A stretch of DNA of 64,000 nucleotides, taken from the NCBI GenBank assembly GCA_010094025.1, contig ML991797.1:186001-250000 (forward strand), written 5' to 3'. The translations under genes and the position numbers were made by a program. The stretch comes from Viridothelium virens (Eukaryota > Ascomycota > Dothideomycetes > Trypetheliales > Trypetheliaceae). The notes below the pieces were generated by a model. That model made no database searches and was not told the origin of the DNA. It saw only the letters and a program-made list of their open reading frames with translations. Of this stretch, positions 43,114-54,809 are shown piece after piece (the stretch's first letter is position 1; each line of letters opens with the position of its first letter).

Positions 43114-46091
43114 TCAATCCAACTCAAGAGTTGCGTTTGTGTTCTCAAAATTCTTCTTGCGGACTTCCTTCCACTGGTTCTCGCTAAAAATGGCATCTGG
43201 ATGATTCTCTCCTAACTGGTCTCTCCTAGTCTGGAACACCTGTCGACTCAAATCTTCTGCATCTTGGTATTTTCCTCGTTCTTGATGCAGAGTTGCCAAA
43301 CTGCTCATTGCATATAGCACGTCAGGGTGCTTCTCACCCAGAGCTTGCACGTACTTAGCTAGGACCTCCCTCATCATGATATCCGCCCGTTCCAACTGAC
43401 CTTGTTTCCTCAGCACCACGGCCATATTCTGCTTGCTCTTCAGTGTCTCCGGATGCCCCGTTCCATGAAGAGCTTCCCTAGCGCACAGGACCTCGGAGTG
43501 GACTGCAAAAGCTTCTTCATGTCTCTCTCGCAGCTCCAGCACCAAACCCAGATTATTCAAAGGCACAAGGGTACTTACATGTGCCGTACCAAACATGGCT
43601 CGCCTTTCAATAGAGACTCGCCGAAAGGCCTTTTCCGCCTCTACATATTTCTGCTGCCTCTTTAACGATAATCCAAGATTGTTCAGGCTTTTTAAAGTCT
43701 CGTTGTGGTTCGCACCCAGGGTCTTTTCCCTTATCTCAAGTGCCCTTTGGTGAATTTCCTCAGCAGTCTCATATTTTCCCTGAGCATGTAGGATTAGTCC
43801 AAGGTTATTCAAAGTAGCCAAAGTATCTTTATGCTCGTGGCCGAGCACCTGCTTCCTTAGGTCCAGCACCTCTCTAGCAGCGGTCTCGGCTTCTTTATAA
43901 TCTCCATGGTACCAGTTGGCGACGGCCAAATCGTTTATCCTACTCATTGTGCAAGCATCTTCCTTGCTAGATGCGAGGTGACACCAGTCTGTGGCCATCT
44001 TCGCGTATCTCAAGGATATGTCGTATTCCCCTTTCCCTCTAAAATAGTGCGATGTCCGGGAAGCCAGGAGGACATGGCATCGACGCGGACCTTGTGCAGT
44101 AAGGAGACCATTATCAAGCACGGTTTGTACATGGAGCGAATACTGGTCGCCATCTAGTAGCTCTTCCTGACGTTCAAAGCGTTCGGGGAAGTTATGATAG
44201 ACGGAATCGAAAGACATTTGCACATACTCCTCAAGTTGAGCTTCTGACCTTAAGCGATGCCTGGTAACAAGATGAACCAACGAGTGCATCGTGATACTGT
44301 CATCTGAAGCATTACTTGTGACCATCGAATAAGCTCTGAGAAGGCCTAAGGCATCTACCACTTCGACAGGGCTTTCGGAGCTGGGGAGCAGGTTAAGAGG
44401 GATCCGCTGAGGATGAAGGCAGGCTCCAAATGAGAGTATGCGCGCAGCCAGGGAACTCTTGTCTCGGATGTTTTCAAACGAGATTTGCCATGTTTTTGTG
44501 ACTGGATTGGATAGGCTGCCATCTAGGCGAGATCCACCATTGTTGAGAAGCTCTATCTTGGTGGTATCGCTCCGGCGGTATAGTCGCACATATTGATCTA
44601 TGTTATAAGAGTTTCTGCTGATAAATGAGGACGCCTGAGATAGTGCAAGTGGTAAGCCCTCGAGCAAATCAATCAGCTCTAGCATAGGTTTCCGCTTTTC
44701 CTCCAAGTTCCCCAGCCGGGTTTGGAGGAAGCTCAATGCATCCTCCGTGGACAAGCGGTTCAGTTGTATGAGCCTTTCCTCCAAGGGTATGAGTTCGTGT
44801 ACAAGCTGTTTGTTTCGAGTCGTAAAAACAATGGAACCGTATTTACTTTGTGGTAAATATTTGTGAAGTTCCTTCGGACCGAACAATGCATCCGCACCAT
44901 CTAATCCATCAACGATCATCAGCCATTTCCCAGCCTCATTGGATTCGAGATAGTTTTTAATTTTCTCACAGATGACCAGAAGAGAATCGTTATCGGTTGT
45001 TATATGCACACAAGAGGCGAACTCGGCATAAGACTGTTCGAATTCGAGTTCACTACTGGCGCTCGAGAATATTATCCTGGTTTCCAGTGATTCTTCCTGG
45101 ATTTGATGAGCGCATTCAATCACAAGCTGGGATTTCCTGGCATGGTATCAGCGAACCTCCTTCTGCGTACCGAAGGGAAATGAGTCTACACCGCGCTGCT
45201 TTCTTCGGGCGGAAGTGCCATTTACCAAGTATCAGAATTATGCACGTCAAAACCCAGGATCTACACATTTCATGTAGACCAGTATGAGTTTTACACTTTC
45301 AAGCCATAGCGCAGCTCAGAATTTCTGCCATATCATCGAAAGGAAACAAGTACAGTAGAGATCACGTACCCTATGCCACCCAAGCCATATATAGCTGTAC
45401 GAATCATATATTCATCCCCGGGTTGAAGAATCCTTGTCATGTGTGCGAGGAGTTTTCTTCGGCCGACAAAGTATGGATTCCTAGTTGGCACCGTAGAGTA
45501 CCTTGAAAGGACCATGTTGGCGAAGCTGTCTGCTCGAGAATGTGGGTCTGTCTGGAGACAGTCACTTGGGACGATTCGCAGATCAGGCACGGAGCCGCTA
45601 GGACGTAAGATGTTCTCTCTAGGTAGCTTCAGCGATCCGAGTCCGCCTTCAATCCTATGCAAGATGTTCCTGTTGCCACAAGAGACAAAGAATTGCAAGG
45701 TCGTGATGCTGTCATGAATTTCATTCCAAGCATTCTCTATTTCTTTTTCTCTCCATTTCCAAGTCGCAACCATCCATATTCTTCCCTTGCTCTTTCCCCG
45801 ACCATTCTTCGCAATATCCAAGCGTATCTTTTTTAACATTGCCTCTAGAGCTAACGAATTTTTAATGCACCTGCGGAGGGCTACGCCTATCGGAGCAAGC
45901 TCAGACGACTCAGCCTTGATTGATTTTGCGTGATCAATTATGCTCTCAACATAATTGGAGAGCTCTTCGAGTGACTCAGCTGGGTTATCTGCCTTCTTGA
46001 CCAAGTCCAAAAAACAAGATCTAGCTCTTTTGCCATACTCAAGAAGCTGGATGATCGCTACAGCTCCGCCAATTATTTCAAGTCCAGACAT
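43114..46091 (-). CDS. NLR-like STAND protein: N-domain, NB-ARC, TPR repeats
   Basis: Protein of 914 residues, exons 46091-45370 and 45136-43114 with a 233-nt intron (GTACGT to GCCAG). The intron falls inside the P-loop: splicing creates AIYGLGGIGKSQLVIECAHQ. Domains: an N-terminal helical domain (1-~150) of the fungal STAND type (SGLEIIGGAVAIIQLLEYGK), linker, NB-ARC (~215-480; GLGGIGKS, KWLMIVDGLDGADALF, GSIVFTTRN, LLEGLPLALSQASSFI), a winged-helix region, then at least six 42-residue kinesin-light-chain TPRs (TLATLNNLGLILHAQGKYET, TLKSLNNLGLSLKRQQKY) to the C-terminus. Fungal proteins of this build act in heterokaryon incompatibility and self/non-self recognition. The near-identical TPR consensus is typical of repeats under concerted evolution. 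It looks intact. Confidence 0.92.
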
Positions 46092-46907
46092 ACTTCCAAC
46101 GATCTGATTGATTAAACTTGATCTTTTATGGTCAAACTTCTGGTGCTATTTTGACTGAAGTCGAATTGCTTCCAGGTTTACGAGAAAGGGAGTCTCACTA
46201 TATGTAATTGTCATCTTTGCCTTTCACGATGCAGCCTTTGGCCCTACAGTCATAAGGCTGAGAGGGGAAAGGCAATTGCGACCAGTACAGCTGGAGCATT
46301 GTAGGCACTTAGTGATAGGCAGGCTTGACAGCCACCCTGCAGCAGGGCGGCCTTTAACCGAAGCAATCTTCAGATAGAAGAGAAGGCACCACACGAGCGA
46401 CACTCAAGCAGCATTAAGGGCATACCTCGGTCATAAAAATTCTCGGACGGTCTGATGGGATGTATAGGCAGCAGTTGATTCTAGATGAATTATTTGGTGC
46501 ATCGACGAGTCAGATACTATTTTCGAAGATGCTTGCCAGATGTATTGCAGAATAAGTGAGGAGGGGAAGAACTGAATCAGAGAGTAGCCAAAAACTCTTG
46601 GAACCCTAATTGCGAAGAGAAAGAGGGCATCTGCTTCTGCTACCCAAACCAGGACTTGAAACAGTGTGCAAACGACCCCAACGCTCGATAGACCAACCCA
46701 TAATAGCGCCGACAGAAGTAGATACAGAGATTGAGGAGGCGACGGCGTTGTACCTGTTGAAGACTCTCAGAATTGTACGAGAATTTTCCCGTCAGTCTTG
46801 CCGTTGCTCTCCTATCCACAAATCACATGGACAGGCAAGGTGTATTCCATCTACCTATCCCACCTCGAAATAAATGCTGTTCAGACGTGAAATATAGCAT
46901 GGTAATC
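46092..46907. other. No gene supported
   Basis: Upstream of the NLR on one side and 3' of the hypothetical gene on the other. A plus-strand frame at 46610-46873 has no features. Confidence 0.4.
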
Positions 46908-47534
46908 TTAGTCTGGGTCGCCAACTTCTCCACCTCCGCCTCCATCACGCTCAGGTTTGCTCCTCTGGTCATCAGAAGTAAAGCAACGCTCCTCTAACTG
47001 AACAACAGACCCCGTAGAAGGGCCAACGTCATGGTTTCTTGGTTTCTCACCCACAACACCCTGTTCCCGAGAGACTGACCTGGTAGGCAGATCACTCCCG
47101 TACAAGGTAAAATGGCGAAGGAGGTGGAGTTGGATATAGGACGGATGTGGCTAGTAAAAGATTGTTTGATTAGTCTTTGCTAATTCAGTGTACAAGTCAT
47201 TACATACATTGAATCCGACCCCTCCGGTGATGGATGGAATCGGCTGTGCACAAGACAATCGTGGCGGACCGCGCTGCGATGGAGTGACAGATGTCAAATG
47301 TGATTCTCCACCCAAACCCTGCGCAGAGAGCCTCGTGTTGCCCGGATGAACTCCAATCATAGTACCCAACGGCCGATGTGGAGGTACCGGTGCTAGCACG
47401 GCGGCACTTCTGAAGGGGTTGCCATGCCGATTTTCGTTGACAGAGGCGGACTCTGCGCTTCCGTCTTGGGTAATTAATCTGTCAACTGATGAGGCTGGTC
47501 TGTGTTCGCGAGTAAACTGGGGTAGAGTGCACAT
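46908..47534 (-). CDS. Hypothetical spliced protein, 5' end uncertain
   Basis: Two open frames are joined in phase by a 57-nt intron (donor GTATGT after 47208, branch GACTAAT, acceptor TTTACTAG before 47150), giving 189 residues from MCTLPQFTREHRP to GGGGGEVGDPD. The protein is Ser/Pro/Arg/Gly-rich with no recognised domain. The good splice signals argue for a real or recently lost gene. Another open frame upstream (to 47751) could supply further 5' exons, for example by a phase-0 intron ending at the CCCCAG near 47524, so the start is provisional. Confidence 0.4.
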
Positions 47535-49179
47535 TTGAAAAGGCGCCAGAATTGTTGTTACAGCCCGGAGTCGTAGCTAGACGGTCGGATGGAGCCACAG
47601 TATTTGAAGTACACGGAGTTTGTTTGGAGTCATAGGAAACCTTCAAGAGCTGAGGATAATATCTCAGTAGGCGTGCTCTCGTGAGATTTTCGGCTGATGG
47701 GGAGACCAACACGAGGTTCTTGATATAGGAATGAAAGATGATGATGATCACAGGAAGCTTACCAGGCTTCTCAGGCTTTGAGGGGCAAAGTCTGCCTGGC
47801 GCGCCTTAAGATAGGTAGTGCCGGGGGGAGCCGTGCGGTAAGCCTTGCGGTAAGCCTTGCGGTAAGCCTTACACCAGGTGTAGTACTCTGTAAATTCTTA
47901 CGATTTCACAACTCAGGAAACGTACCTCAGGCAAAAGTTTAAGAGAGTCGTGTTCGAGTATTTCAAAGTTACCCAGTCCTTACAGGTCTTCAAGATCATC
48001 GAGGTCAGCCGACCGAACGCAAGTTGATGATGTATGAGTGTATTCTCCACAAATTTCTAGACCAATCAACTTACCACGAATCCAGATAGGTGGTTGTGCG
48101 GTAGTTGGGCGCGCTCACTCCCCAACCATAGTTGCCGTCCATCGTAGAATCGGATTGGATGATGTGGTATTTTATGGCTTTGCCTAGCTCCTCGCAAGGC
48201 ACACCTAGGCGGTCCTAGGATCGGGGACTCAGAATGTTCGGAGCTTAAGGTATTAATAGAATACGATACAGCGATCCTCCAAAGTGGTGCGAATTGGCCT
48301 AAGTATACACTCCTACTATAGCTACACAAAAGCAGCAAATTTGGTATATATATTATATACAATTTCTGCACAACCTGGGTCCTACTTCTGCATGTGCAGC
48401 TTCTGACTCCACAAAAGAAAGAAGAGGCTGAAGTAAACCCTAGCAGGTGCTGCTATCCCTTGCGCTGTCGTAGCGGGCTGTTGCGTACGAACCATGATTT
48501 ATGTTGGTAGAGTAGGAGTTCAGCACGTGATCTAGAGTATAGAGTAAGGTAAGGTACCACGGGTACCTAGTCCATGCACAACAGACCGACAGCGCCGCAG
48601 GGGATACCGAATTGAAGCGGCCGGCCTAGCCCATAAACTATTTACTCTATACAATCTCTCAATTCAAAAATAAGACAGTCACAAATATTTACGTATAGTA
48701 AACTGGCATGGAGAAATAATTCACACTTAGTACCATATTTTTAGGGATCTCGAATATCAAAACACGGAGAATGTGCAATAGAAGACGGGTCTAATTTAGA
48801 AGCTCGCGTTTTATTCTCCAAATTCCTCTGTAACAATGAAACGTAACGTGCTAGAAAGATTATTTTAGATAGATCGCGTTAGCCTGCAATTGAGGGCCTC
48901 CCTGTCGACATTCTACGATTCTCTGCTACTTGCGTGCAGATGCTGAGATTGTGTGTCAATGCCTACAAATTCGAATTGTCGTTGACGAAACACCAAAGAT
49001 TCGTCTGTATACAACGTTGCGGCAGAGCGCAATCTCTCCAGAGCAGTAAGTCCTTATTTGGTACAGACCATCCAAATAATGACAAACACCATTATCGTTG
49101 TCTGGCTTTACTCAGGTAGGTAGAGTGATGTACATCTCCTACCAGATATTGAGGCTGCGCGGCCTACGTGATCGAGGTC
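47535..49179. other. AT-rich intergenic region with small repeats
   Basis: The stretch is AT-rich in its right half and has no supportable gene. It holds the tandem repeat at 47834, a 13-base perfect palindrome (TACACCAGGTGTA) just after it, and an 11-base inverted pair (GTATAGAGTAA at 48537-48547, its complement at 48642-48652) around ~115 bases. Confidence 0.45.
47834..47869. repeat. 12-bp tandem repeat, three copies
   Basis: Unit TGCGGTAAGCCT repeated three times without change, followed by a partial unit. No coding frame covers it. Confidence 0.85.
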
Positions 49180-49572
49180 CCAGGGTTCGGAAACATAAGA
49201 TACCTGTTGAGTATGGAATTGACTATTCTATAATCAGAAAACCTCGGATCAGATACAATAGCATAATTATTAGCATAATATTTATGTCTGGCTAATTAGG
49301 CTTAAAACTCTAGAATTAGGCTTAATACTGGCTGGATAGGGTCTAGTCTGTCCCCTTATCATCACGGGACCTATGGAGAGGGGAGAGATCTCAGCAGGGA
49401 CAAAAAGGGCGTGAATTAGACCTAATTCAGCTAGTATTCAGCCTAATGCAATACACATCAAGCCTGATCAGCCAGATATGGATATTATGCAGATAGTTAT
49501 GCTATCCAGTCCATATACAGCTTTATGTATTAGTCATTATTCTATCTCTGCAGCTGTGTTTCCGATCCCTGG
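49180..49572. mobile_element. MITE-like element with long imperfect terminal inverted repeats (copy 1)
   Basis: The left end reads CCAGGGTTCGGAAACATA and the right end is its inverse with few changes (CCAGGGATCGGAAACACA). Inverted similarity extends ~130 bases inward: both arms carry ATAGCATAA.TAT..GCATAAT and CTGGCT.AT.AGGCTT. It encodes nothing. The outermost bases (GGTC/GACC) may belong to the repeat; no clear target-site duplication was identified. It lies about 110 bases upstream of the PNP-NLR coding region. Superfamily unknown. Confidence 0.7.
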
Positions 49573-52500
49573 ACCGAGGATTATGAGGTTCTGTCTTGCT
49601 CCAGGCTGGCTGCTTATCGTAGCTAACCTTCGAAAGTCACGTTTATCCACGCTTAACGTTTCCGATGCAAGAGCGATCCTTATGCGTCTCCGACTTGAAC
49701 CCGAGGAATATCTTATTGCATTGCTGTGTGCCCTTCCGACTGAGCTCGATGCCGTGCGGGCGGTACTCGATGAGGAGCACGAAGTCCTCCAGCAGGATAA
49801 GAATGATAGTAATCATTACTGTTTTGGATCGATTGGCGGACACAATGCTGTGCTTGCCTGTCCACCGGCGGCTCAGACGGGCATCAGCTCCGCCGCAGCC
49901 GTAGTTGCGCAAATGATGATATCTTTAAGGTGGATTCGTTTTGCGCTGATGGTGGGTATTGGGGGTGGTGTTCCGAGCGGAAATGCCGACATCCGCCTTG
50001 GGGATGTCGTTGTTAGCTACCCAGGGGAGACTCACGGCAGAGTAATCCAATACGATTTTGGAGAGACGATTCCGAACGGTTTCGCACAAACGGGACTCCT
50101 GAAGTCTCCACCACCAGTACTGCTCAGCGCCGTTGCAAAAGTGCGAGCCAACCATCGCGAAAAACGAAGCAAACTCTCTATACATTCCTCTCGGCTTCAC
50201 GACCTTCCCGAGTTTATGTTCACCCCTACTGAACCTGACAATCTCTTCGAAGCATCGTACGACCATATAAGAGGAACAACATGCGAAGCGTGCAACTCTC
50301 AGAAGAAGGTCAAACGAAAGCCCCGCAAGAAAGGAGAAGTTGTCATTCATTATGGGTTAGTGGCATCGGGCAATCAAGTGATAAGAGATGGCAGGATGAG
50401 AGAGAATGCGAGCAAGGCGTTCGGTGACGTGCTCTGCTTTGAGATGGAAGCGGCAGGTCTCATGAATGATTTCCCTTGTCTTTTTATTCGAGGCATTAGT
50501 GACTACGCCGACTCGCACAAGAACAAGGGATGGCAAGCGTGTGCAGCAGGTGCAGCAGCAACGTATGCGAAGGAGCTGCTATTGGTTATACCGCCAACGG
50601 ATATAGTGAAGATCCCAAAAGCGAGTGAGATAATCTCACGAGCACAGGGTTAGTCAGCTTTCATATCTCTGCTTGGTATTACAATACTAACGAATAGGTC
50701 AATCCAGTATTTTACCCTCCCCCCCCCAGTTTAGAAGGTGTCCCTCCTGTCAATAGGTCCGTAGATCAAGCGTCAGAAATGAGTGAGCTTGGTACAGATC
50801 AGAGTGACCTGAGGATAGCCAAGAAGACGGACGCGCGAGTGCTACATAACAGCTCTTCTCATGGTTTTGAAGTCAGAGAGAAGCCGCGTCAATACTTCAA
50901 GAAGGGCCGCTTTTTCATGTTGCATTGGTCGGAGCCTACGGGAGTCAATTCAAGCGTGGAGTGCCTAAATTTCCAAAAAATCCGTCGATTCATGGTGATA
51001 CGAGGACGACCAGCACACTGTCTTTGCCTCGTAGTACACACTTACGGAAGTCAGGGAACATCAAAGATTGGTGCTAGGGCGAGTGATCACGCGGTTGTCA
51101 TACCGGCCGGAAAGCCTGTCGTGCTCCATCCTGAAGAAAAAGAGCTCAAGAAAGATCCAATCCAAATTATTGTCGAGGATTCCAGAGTCGAGCTTGATCA
51201 TACTGCGAGACTTGACTTTTCCAGAGTGTACACTGTCGAGTACAATCTGCCCGTCAGGAATATTGGTAGGATCCATCCGAAGGATTTGAGCAAATTTGAA
51301 AGCTATTTCATCATTAGCGTGGACATTCGGCCACATGAAGTAAAAGCGGATGAGGACTATCAGATGGACGAGCTCAGCACCACTGCCAGCATTAACGCTG
51401 TGGTGTAGCTCATGCACAGTGTGCTCTCATACCTGAATGATATCAAGGACGCTCCTAATGAATGCAGCAACTGTATGCAAAAGGTTTCTTACTTGAGTGC
51501 ACTTCTCGTCAGATTGAAGATCCGCTTGAATGAATCGAAATCTAGTGAGCCGTGGTATGATGGGGTTGAGGCATTCACGAAAAATGGCCCCCTTGATCAG
51601 TACATGCAGGCGCTGCAGGATCTGCTCAACAAGAACATTCCCTCAAATAAGACGCCAAAGTCACTTTCATGGATGTTTGTAAAAGATGATGTTGCTTGCA
51701 AATCGGCGAAAGCAGAACGTCTTAAAAGTCTTGTAAACATCGCGCTTGAAATGGACCACTTGTGAGTTCTTCTATACATACTTAATTTAAATTACTCTCT
51801 TGCTTCTATTGCCAACTATCCGAAGCTGTTAAAGAAGATCCAGAATTCATTCAAGCTAAGATCCCAACGATTCGAGCGAGCACTTTCGCTATCGAGACAA
51901 GAATCAATACACTTCATACTGAGACTCAAGGGTTCAAAGATGACATGATTTCACTTCGCAACGCGATCAGCAATTCTCAAAGCCTATAGCAGCACAATAG
52001 TATCTCAGAGTAGCTATCGCTAACAGACTTTCACGCCCCGCAGCACAATATCATTTCCCGAAAACAAGCTGGCACTACACAGTGGTTCTTAAACTCTGCA
52101 AAGTTTAGGAGTTAGCTACAAGCACCAAACAAGACATTATTCTGTCCTGGTATACCAGGAGCTGGCAAAACTATGATGGCGGCAGTCATTATTGACCATC
52201 TTTATCAAATAACTCACAGCAATAATACTCCTATATGTTTTATAGCTATAAAAGCGCAAACAGATCAAAGCGCTATAGATCTATTGACTGTCGTGTTGAA
52301 GCAGCTTCTGAAGGGTCGGCCAGATATTGCAGCCTCAACAACTCGTATACGCGATCAACGAGAAAGTAATCCATCTCCTGATGAACTAATGCAAGTCCTA
52401 GCGTTAAATTGCTCTCTCTATTCTACTATTTATATCGTAGTAGACGCAGTGAACGAACGCACAAACTAAGTTGGAGCGTGTTATCAACTTATTAATAGAA

Positions 52501-53544
52501 TGCGCGGTCTTTGAGTTCATGGTAATGTTCGATTAATATTCACCTCACCCTTTATCCCTGAAGTGACAAAATACTTTCAGTCGGACTCTCAGCTTAAGGT
52601 GCGAGCAAACAAAGAGGATGTGAAGTGCTTTGTCGCAGGTCAATTACACCGCAATTACCACCCTGCATCCAAAAGAGTGAGGACCTCAAAAATGATGTAC
52701 AGACCATGATCGTTGAGGCCGTCGATGGTATGTGAGTACCTTTACATAGTTCGGTATTGATTTAGACACCTTGTTGACAATTATTAGGTTCCTGCTTGCG
52801 GCTCTACTCATCGACTCGCTTCGTGATCAAACGTCGCCAAAGAAAGTGAGAGCGAAGCTTGCAAAGTCACCAAAAGGTTCGGAAGCGCTCAATGATGCAT
52901 ATAAGAATGAATTAGATCGCATTGAACGGCAATCACCTGGTCACCGATTACTTGCTAAACGAACGTTATCCTGGATTACATACGCTCAAAGACTACTTAC
53001 TGTGGAAGAGTTACGCCACGCGCTTGCTATTGAACCAGGAGAGAGCAGTCTGGATTACGAAAATATAGACGACTTGGAAGATATCGTTTCAGTCTGTGCA
53101 GGGCTAATTGTCGTTGATAAAGAAAGCAGTATTGTTTGCTTTGTGCATTACACAATTCAAGAGTACTTCAAGTATATACTTCTTGAGCAGAACCCAAATG
53201 TTCAGGAGGATATAGCAATCGCCTGTCTAACATATTTATTATTCGACACGTTTCAAAGCGGCAGCTGTTCCAATATTATGAATTTCAAACAAAGGCTGAG
53301 TGAGAATCCATTTTTTGACTATTCAGCACGGTACTGGAGCAAGCATATACGACCTGTGCAATGCTCCCAATCCGCTTCCACATTGGTGCATACTTTCCTT
53401 CATAACCGCTCAACAGTCAACTCTGTTGTCCAAGCTACGTCTGCTGCACAATACAAAATAAGTGGGTATGATCAAGGTTGCGGTTTCCCAGACCTGACAA
53501 GTGGGCTTCATCTAACGGCTGGGTATGGACTACTCGATCTGACA

Positions 53545-53802
53545 CAGAATTGAATCCAATACTGGCTTGATTGGGCCTAATCTGTGGCCCCCTCGCCACG
53601 GGAACCCTGCAGAGGGGAGAGACCTCAGCAGGGATAGAAAGGGTACAAATTAGACCCAATTCAGCCAACATTCAGCTCGTCCCACAGATATCAAGCCTAA
53701 TTAGCCAGATACGAATATTATGCGAGTAATTATGCTATCCAATCCAAAAATTTCCGAATATGGGATAATTCTCCCATACTCAACTATGTTTCCGAACCCT
53801 GG
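53545..53802. mobile_element. MITE-like element, copy 2 (left end missing)
   Basis: Same orientation as copy 1. Alignable blocks include AATACTGGCT, AGAGGGGAGAGA.CTCAGCA and TATGTTTCCGAACCCTGG at the right end. The left ~130 bases of copy 1 are absent, and the element starts inside the ankyrin region of the NLR relic. Confidence 0.65.
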
Positions 53803-53879
53803 TACAGCGGCGGCCCATCGTCATTATTCTTCAGGTCCACGTCGATGGCATTGTCTCCATATTCGTTTATAACAAGTCT

Positions 53880-53995
53880 CTGCAGATATTAAGCCTAATT
53901 AGCCAGATACGCATATTATGCAAATAATTATGCTATCCTATCCATATCCAGCTTTATGTATGCATTATTCTATGCAGCTATGTTTCCGAACCCTG
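53880..53995. mobile_element. MITE-like element, copy 3 (right part only)
   Basis: Contains AAGCCTAATTAGCCAGATAC, GCTATCCTATCC, CAGCTTTATGTATG and TATGTTTCCGAACCCTG, closely matching the right arm of copy 1. Its terminal base abuts the CAGTGGG element. Confidence 0.65.
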
Positions 53996-54185
53996 CAGTG
54001 GGATTTTCTGAAGTGGGACAGCGCTAGACATGGAGGCTCCAGATATCACCAATCATTATCCGTACTAGCCTTGGCTAGTTCCTGGTGTTAACCCACAGAT
54101 GGCCTTAGTACTCAGTAAATCAACCAATCGAAAAAATTTACAGCAGCGGCACCTATCCAGTCAAGGACTAGAGCTGTTATCGAAA

Positions 54186-54809
54186 GGGTCTTTGTGAGGA
54201 CAACACCGCCGATCTGTAGGGACAACACCAACTAACCCCTTTCGTCCGTAATAAACGCGCCCCTGTATCTCGTGTTTAATCTAGTATACACCATAGGCTG
54301 TTTAAACAAATAAATAGCTACGCGTTTGGTGTGAGACTTACATAGAGATGAAAGGTTTGCGCAAAGCTGTGAGACCTTAATAGAGCTGTGAGACTTAGCT
54401 ACACAGAGGTGTGAGGCCCCTATGTAAATCTCTGTGTAAGTCTCGCACCTCTGTGTAAGTCTCACACCTCTATGCAGGTCTCACACCTTTGCCTAAGTCT
54501 CCAATATCTCTGTACTAAGATACGCAGACCTCTCTCATCTTTATATAAGTCTCTGTCTCGCGCCTCAGCCTAGATCTCATACCTCTGCGCAGACCTTTCA
54601 TCTTTATGGAGTTCTCATACCTCTGTGCAGACCCTTTATCTTTATAGAGTTCTCACACCACACGTATAGCTACTATACATATTTATTTGGAACAAAAAAT
54701 TAGAAGCCTACAGTATATACTAAATAAAACACGAGATACAGGGGCGTGTTCATTACGGACGAAAGGGGTGAGTCCCTACAGATCGGCGGTGCTGTCCTTA
54801 TAAAGACCC
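54186..54809. mobile_element. MULE-like non-autonomous element with ~100-bp inverted repeats
   Basis: Left end GGGTCTTTGTGAGGACAACA and right end inverse GGGTCTTTATAAGGACAGCA; the arms continue inverted through CCGCCGATCTGTAGGGAC, CCCCTTTCGTCCGTAAT and CGCCCCTGTATCTCGTGTTT with few changes (~100 bases). A 9-base direct duplication TTATCGAAA flanks it (54177-54185, 54810-54818), the length typical of Mutator-like elements. No transposase is encoded. It is nested inside the CAGTGGG element. Confidence 0.85.
54330..54660. repeat. Degenerate ~20-bp tandem repeats inside the MULE-like element
   Basis: Variants of CTCACACCTCTGTGTAAGT, in both orientations around a turning point near 54415, fill the interior. 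The left part reads GTGAGAC... and the right part is its complement, so the array is itself an imperfect inverted repeat. Confidence 0.8.

Noticed and set aside
49478-49681. ATG at 49478 as start of the PNP protein
   Set aside because: The first ~30 codons are MITE sequence and the rest before 49682 do not match phosphorylase N-termini; a start near 49682 fits the domain better.
49180-53802. Direct repeats at 49.2 and 53.5 kb read as LTRs of a retroelement
   Set aside because: Each has terminal inverted repeats of its own, and the sequence between them encodes an NLR, not gag/pol. They are MITE copies.
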